NCBI GenBank assembly: GCA_030704615.1
Contig: CM060733.1
Span: 46,128,001 to 46,192,000, forward strand
Direction: 5' to 3'
DNA from: Takakia lepidozioides
Taxonomy: Eukaryota; Streptophyta; Takakiopsida; Takakiales; Takakiaceae
DNA length: 64,000 nt
Below the pieces are notes generated by a model. That model did not search any database and was not told the DNA's origin. It worked only from the letters and a program-made list of their open reading frames with translations. This document shows, piece by piece, positions 60,183 through 64,000 of this stretch (the stretch's first letter is position 1; each line of letters starts with the position of its first letter). A program made the translations under genes and the position numbers.

Positions 60183-61080
60183 TCATTCACCTCCAAGAGT
60201 TTCTTCCACAAAATGAAGAGGTACTTCCAACACAGCTTGTTGCACAATAGGACTTTCCAGCTTAACTTTCTTGTTTGCATTTACAAACATTTGTTCAGTT
60301 TTGCAGTAAGTTGCAAAATTGAAAGGAGTTGTGCAAAAGATTAGAAGGGGCAGGTTGGATCTGTGACTAGGAATACAAGTGCCTTCAACACTATCTCTTG
60401 CCTGTGAAGTATATAGACCTCCATCTTCCATAGATTTCATTAGCTTAAACAAGCCATCTCTATTGATGGTATGTTTCATCCCTGATGCCATGTGAAAAAA
60501 CAAATATGGACTCACCAATGAATCTATGGCAACTTGGTTGGTTGCCCTGGAACGCAATAAGCTGAAAGGTCACTCTTGACAGTCAATCTTGCATCCTCAT
60601 AACTTTGAAATATCTGCAACTCTGATCGGGGTAGAACAAGTTGAAACTCTTTGCCATTACCAAGCCACCTACATTGAAACTTGAATCTCTTCTCTCTCGC
60701 GTACAAAATCGCCATGGCGAACCTTGTATTTCCTCGCGGATCCTATCAATCTCCCTCAACCACACCTAACTCACACCTGTAAAAGTCAAGTAGGTGTTTA
60801 TGTGTGTTCCCTCAACCAAACTTATGAAGCGCATCATGCAAATCTTCTTGAAAGCAACCAAACCTGCGAAATGGACTCGGGAAATTTTACGATATCCCAT
60901 GAGCACTTCTTCCAAGTTCGCATCCCCCAAAGTTGGACTCGTATCCCTCGAAGGTGGACAGTATGACACAAACTCGACGTCATTTTCTCTGCCATGGTAT
61001 AACAACATCTTGGAAATGTTGCCCCTAATCAACAAGCACACAATATACCTCAACACTTTGATAATCTTGGAGACAAACAT
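60183..61080 (-). other. Unrecognised minus-strand coding-like frames
   Basis: Three frames (61080-60766, 60715-60524, 60557-60183) have protein-like composition. They include VEFVSYCPPSRDTSPTLGD, KFQCRWLGNGKEFQLVLP, and a C-terminal frame ending VLEVPLHFVEETLGGE. Possible splice sites exist, but I could not build a phase-consistent model or recognise a domain. It may be a degraded gene or a mobile-element protein. Confidence 0.35.
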
Positions 61081-61539
61081 CCAGTCCAGAAAACAAATGC
61101 ATCAAGTTTTGAAGAAACTTCGTGGGAATGAATACATAAAAAAAAACATAAGATCTCCCATTAAATGAGCTTGGTGAAATTCTGCAAGTTTTTCTTGATG
61201 TAACTTTATTTTAACAAATTTTGGACTATTGGCCGCTTAAATCTGGATCATACGTCTCAAGCCTTCGCTCGCTCTTTCTCATTTTTTACCTTGTTGGCAA
61301 TTGTAGAGTGTTCTTCTCTACCGGCTGTCAAAGATGTTCCTTACACTTCATTTGCGGCAGCGCAGTCACGTCCACGCCCAGATATAGACACAGATGGTCA
61401 CTCTCTGGGCTTGCCCAAGATTATGATCATCTTTTACAAGACCCTCCGCTGACATCTCACGACCCTCTGCTGACGTTTCACACTATATGGACTTTTTTAG
61501 GATGACATGCATTGTGGTGATGCGGCACTGTCCTTTAGT

Positions 61540-63795
61540 TTGTACCCATATGACTCCAAGTCTAAAGTCCATTCCAAATTCAAGGTCAAAGCCTAGGTTT
61601 GCATCTGTCATTTCTGCCGATCCAAAAGAGATTGATGCATTGCACGAGTTCATTTAATTGAAAGAACAACAAGTGGAGCGACTCCAACATTTTACATCAA
61701 ACTTGGATGCAATTGAGGAGAACATGAAATTGGTAGATAACTTAGAGTATTTTCCAGCAGCAAATCGTACCAATGTTGCCAAAATGACATGGTTTTGGCC
61801 TAATAACGAACAAGTAAATCGAGATCACATGGATGGGTCAACCGATGATATGGAAGAAATGACTACATTTTTTTTTTTCTACCCAATGTTGAACCTCGTC
61901 AATATTTTGGTACAAAACGATTAATCCAAGAGAAGATCACGCAAAGATGTTTCACCTCCGGCCCAAGTGAATCTATTTTCAGAATTTGTCCTGATTTTGT
62001 TGGTATGCTTTCAAGTAGTTTGGGAAAGAGAGGGAAGTTCATACCGCGCAAACACCTTTACTTCGTCTTCTTGAGAAGGATGGTTTGTGATCCAAAGCGA
62101 GACTTCTTCATTCACCAAGCCACTATGAGTTTCAACGAAGTCAACGCACTTCTACAGCGGGATACAAGCCCATAGAAAGCATTCACTTGACACTCCAAAA
62201 TCTGTGTTTTCCTTGACTACAACTTGTAATGGAATGACTGGTCAAGTCCAGTGTCTCTCAATGTATGTCGTCTAACATCTTTGCTATGCGTGGGTCAATG
62301 CATTTATCGCATTGGTATTCTGTTTTCATTAGCAAGCACAAGAAACTACCTTCAGATAGACAGATGATCAAATCAACCTCGTGTTAACACGAGGTTTACT
62401 TGGAGTTTTCCAAATCCCCCTTGTGCCGACACAAGGTTGATTTTAGTTCTAAGAAAAGAACATCGTGTTAACACGAGGTTGATATGAAGTTCTCCGAATC
62501 AACCTCGTGTTGACACGATGTTGATTTTAGTTCCAGGAAAACAACCTCGTGTTAACACAACGTTCATTTCAGTTCTAGGAAATGAAGCTCCTGTTAACAG
62601 AAGGTTGAACTCCAGGAAAGCCCGAAACCTCGAAATCATGGGACATGCTTGTTTCGTTCCTCACTCAGGTAAGCACATGTATCTTAACTGTTGTGTGAAT
62701 AATTTTGCTTTGGCAACTTGTTCTAGCTTGTCGATGGGATTGATTTCCTGTTGGATCAAGATTGGGCTTGTGACACTGTCTCCTGTTTTTGGCTGTAGGT
62801 CACAAAAAGGCCGGATTGGGTGAATGGAGTTCAGCAGGCATACGCGACTGACCTTGTGGTGCTGGACATTCCTGACGGTTTCCCTGTCCCTGATGTGTTG
62901 CCTTCCAATTCAACCCCCACTTGGAACAAATCGGATTCTCGTTACTGGCAGTGGGCCTTCTCATTCAGCAACAAATTCTTTTATGACTCGGGGGCTCTTC
63001 TTCTCATGCAGTCAAAGGACATGTCGGCACGGAGAACTCTTTTCAGCTACATGAAAGCTTCCGGGTTTCGTGTCATCAAAACTTGGACATGCATCAACAC
63101 TTTGCCTCTTACGAAGGGCGAGTTCCCGGGGCAGAAAATGAGTTAATTCTTTTGAATTAAAGTTTAGTGGTTCTGATGTATATGTCAAAAGTTGGTTTTG
63201 TCTTTTGCCTCATGCTCTCTTCGTGATTGTTGACAGACTCGGGTGTTCGAAGCTTTGTGCCTGGTGAGGGTGCGTAAGGACACTCTTCCTCCTGGTATTG
63301 CTGAGTTCCAGTTGAGGGACCTTGCAGCTCACATTGACCCCACCTACGAGCCAATGGAGGATGATGTAATCTTCAGATACGTGGATTCGGGTCGAACCAC
63401 GAAAAGGTCGACTGGTGTCCCTTGGAGAGGTACACGGGAGAAATCCCCAGCTTTCATGCAGACTTTGGTGGAGACATGCAGCCGTCACGGTGGACGAGTG
63501 GTTGACTTGTCTATGGGAACAGGTGGGGCCCTGAACACTGTGTTTGAAATGTGGGCAGTGACCTTAGGGAAGCCTTGTTTTGATTTCTCGTTCATCTTCG
63601 ATTTGCAGGAGCATCTTTTCATGCGTGCAAAAGCGCCGGAAGGCACTTCTTCGGCATGGAGGCTGATACGGAGTTCTTTTCAGCGAGCTTCATCAGCTTG
63701 AGTTGGGCATTACTTCTGCCCCATCCACGGAGGGACTTCTTGAGAAGCCCGAAGCGCCTGACGAGGATCTCGACTCCGATTTTGAGTGTGAGTAA
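61540..63795 (+). pseudogene. DNA amino-methyltransferase-like (N4/N6 type, beta-class order), decayed
   Basis: Segments read in order on the plus strand. First is a helical region interrupted by a TAA (LKEQQVERLQHF after HEFI-stop). Next is a second frame (RLIQEKITQRCFTSGPSE, then PRKHLYFVFLRRMVCDPKRD, FIHQATMSFNEVNALL), reached only by shifting frame at a T-run (about 61870). Then come SWDMLVSFLTQ | VTKRPDWVNGVQ joined at 62668/62799, VVLDIPDG in the motif IV position, and TRVFEALCLVRV. A spliced junction gives VVDLSMGTG | ASFHACKSAGRHFFGMEAD, the motif I to II region. Motif IV before motif I is the beta-class order. Motif IV would normally be (D/S/N)PP(Y/W); here it is DIPD. A two-base shift after DTEFF is needed to reach the acidic tail ELHQLELGITS...DSDFECE. 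The junction before TRVFEA lacks a canonical in-frame donor. Confidence 0.65.
62371..62620. repeat. Array of six about 42-bp units each centred on a palindrome
   Basis: The first unit contains a perfect 22-bp palindrome at 62375-62396 whose half-site is AACCTCGTGTT. Related units start at about 62409, 62461, 62498, 62541 and 62585. Most keep CGTGTTAACACGA or a one- to three-base variant, followed by GTTGATTTTAGTTC and CAGGAAA-like spacer. The centre GTTAAC is conserved in four units. The array ends about 20 bp before the methyltransferase-like exon that finishes at 62668. Confidence 0.9.
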
Positions 63796-64000
63796 GTTCG
63801 GCTCTAGTCGTGCAAAATATGTTGCATTTCATTGTGTCATTCCCGTTCGACAGATGGTTGCTTACATTATCTATTTCTGGATGATAACATCTACCACCAT
63901 TCCTCTTCTTGCTTTCCAGAGTTCGGCAGGCGTCATCGAATACGCAGACACCTTTCGGTTTCCAAGGATACTACATGTCCCCGAGTCCCCCTAGAGCTTA

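Larger units (their letters stand above)
56638..61539. other. Intergenic, repeat-rich, no gene recognised
   Basis: AT-rich sequence with scattered short frames, a 725-bp-offset direct repeat at 58691-59845, a smaller dispersed repeat (59198-59283 against 61119-61202) and an unrecognised set of minus-strand frames at 60183-61080. Confidence 0.5.

Noticed and set aside
62371-62620. CRISPR-like array
   Set aside because: Units are degenerate, palindromic along most of their length and lack unique spacers; the surrounding DNA is a plant nuclear genome.

Overview
The window is nuclear DNA of a land plant. Genes have GT-AG introns, and the protein set is plant-type: a filament-like plant protein, an L-type lectin receptor kinase, an ATL RING-H2 protein, an IPK2 inositol kinase and a class III peroxidase. 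Two features suggest a non-seed plant, probably a moss: an LptB-like ABC ATPase, and a decayed DNA amino-methyltransferase-like gene of a kind I associate, from memory, with moss and lycophyte genomes. The species is not determined.

Layout. 327-12607 (+) is an omega-amidase (NIT2/NLP1 type). Its last intron is about 8.8 kb and holds two antisense LINE copies plus an array of LINE 3' ends; the true last exon lies beyond them at 12526-12607. 14169-15932 (-) is a mitochondrial ADP/ATP carrier. 16439-18588 (+) is a broken class III peroxidase. 21266-23893 (-) is an LptB-type ATPase with LINE debris in its intron. 24307-26308 (+) is RNA polymerase I subunit RPA12. 26831-27495 is a hAT-type MITE. 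27700-29421 (-) is an ATL-type RING-H2 E3 ligase. 31633-35333 (-) is inositol polyphosphate multikinase IPK2; its introns carry LINE 3' ends and an element built from a 5S rRNA head joined to a LINE tail. 40468-47416 (+) is a filament-like plant protein of 13 exons with an internal exon duplication. 47891-47963 is tRNA-Glu(TTC). 52465-54618 (-) is an intronless L-type lectin receptor kinase. 55854-56628 is a Mutator-type foldback element. 61540-63795 (+) is a decayed methyltransferase-like gene containing an array of palindromic repeats.

The genes are ordinary, independent nuclear loci and do not form a pathway. The unusual content is in the mobile DNA and rearrangements. One LINE family appears at least seven times, always recognisable by the same 3' tail. 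That tail is also the 3' half of the 5S rRNA-headed element, which makes that element look like a plant 5S-derived SINE mobilised by this LINE. The second notable structure is in the filament-like gene: a duplicated coiled-coil exon whose linker is copied from the gene's own 3' end and is still in frame.
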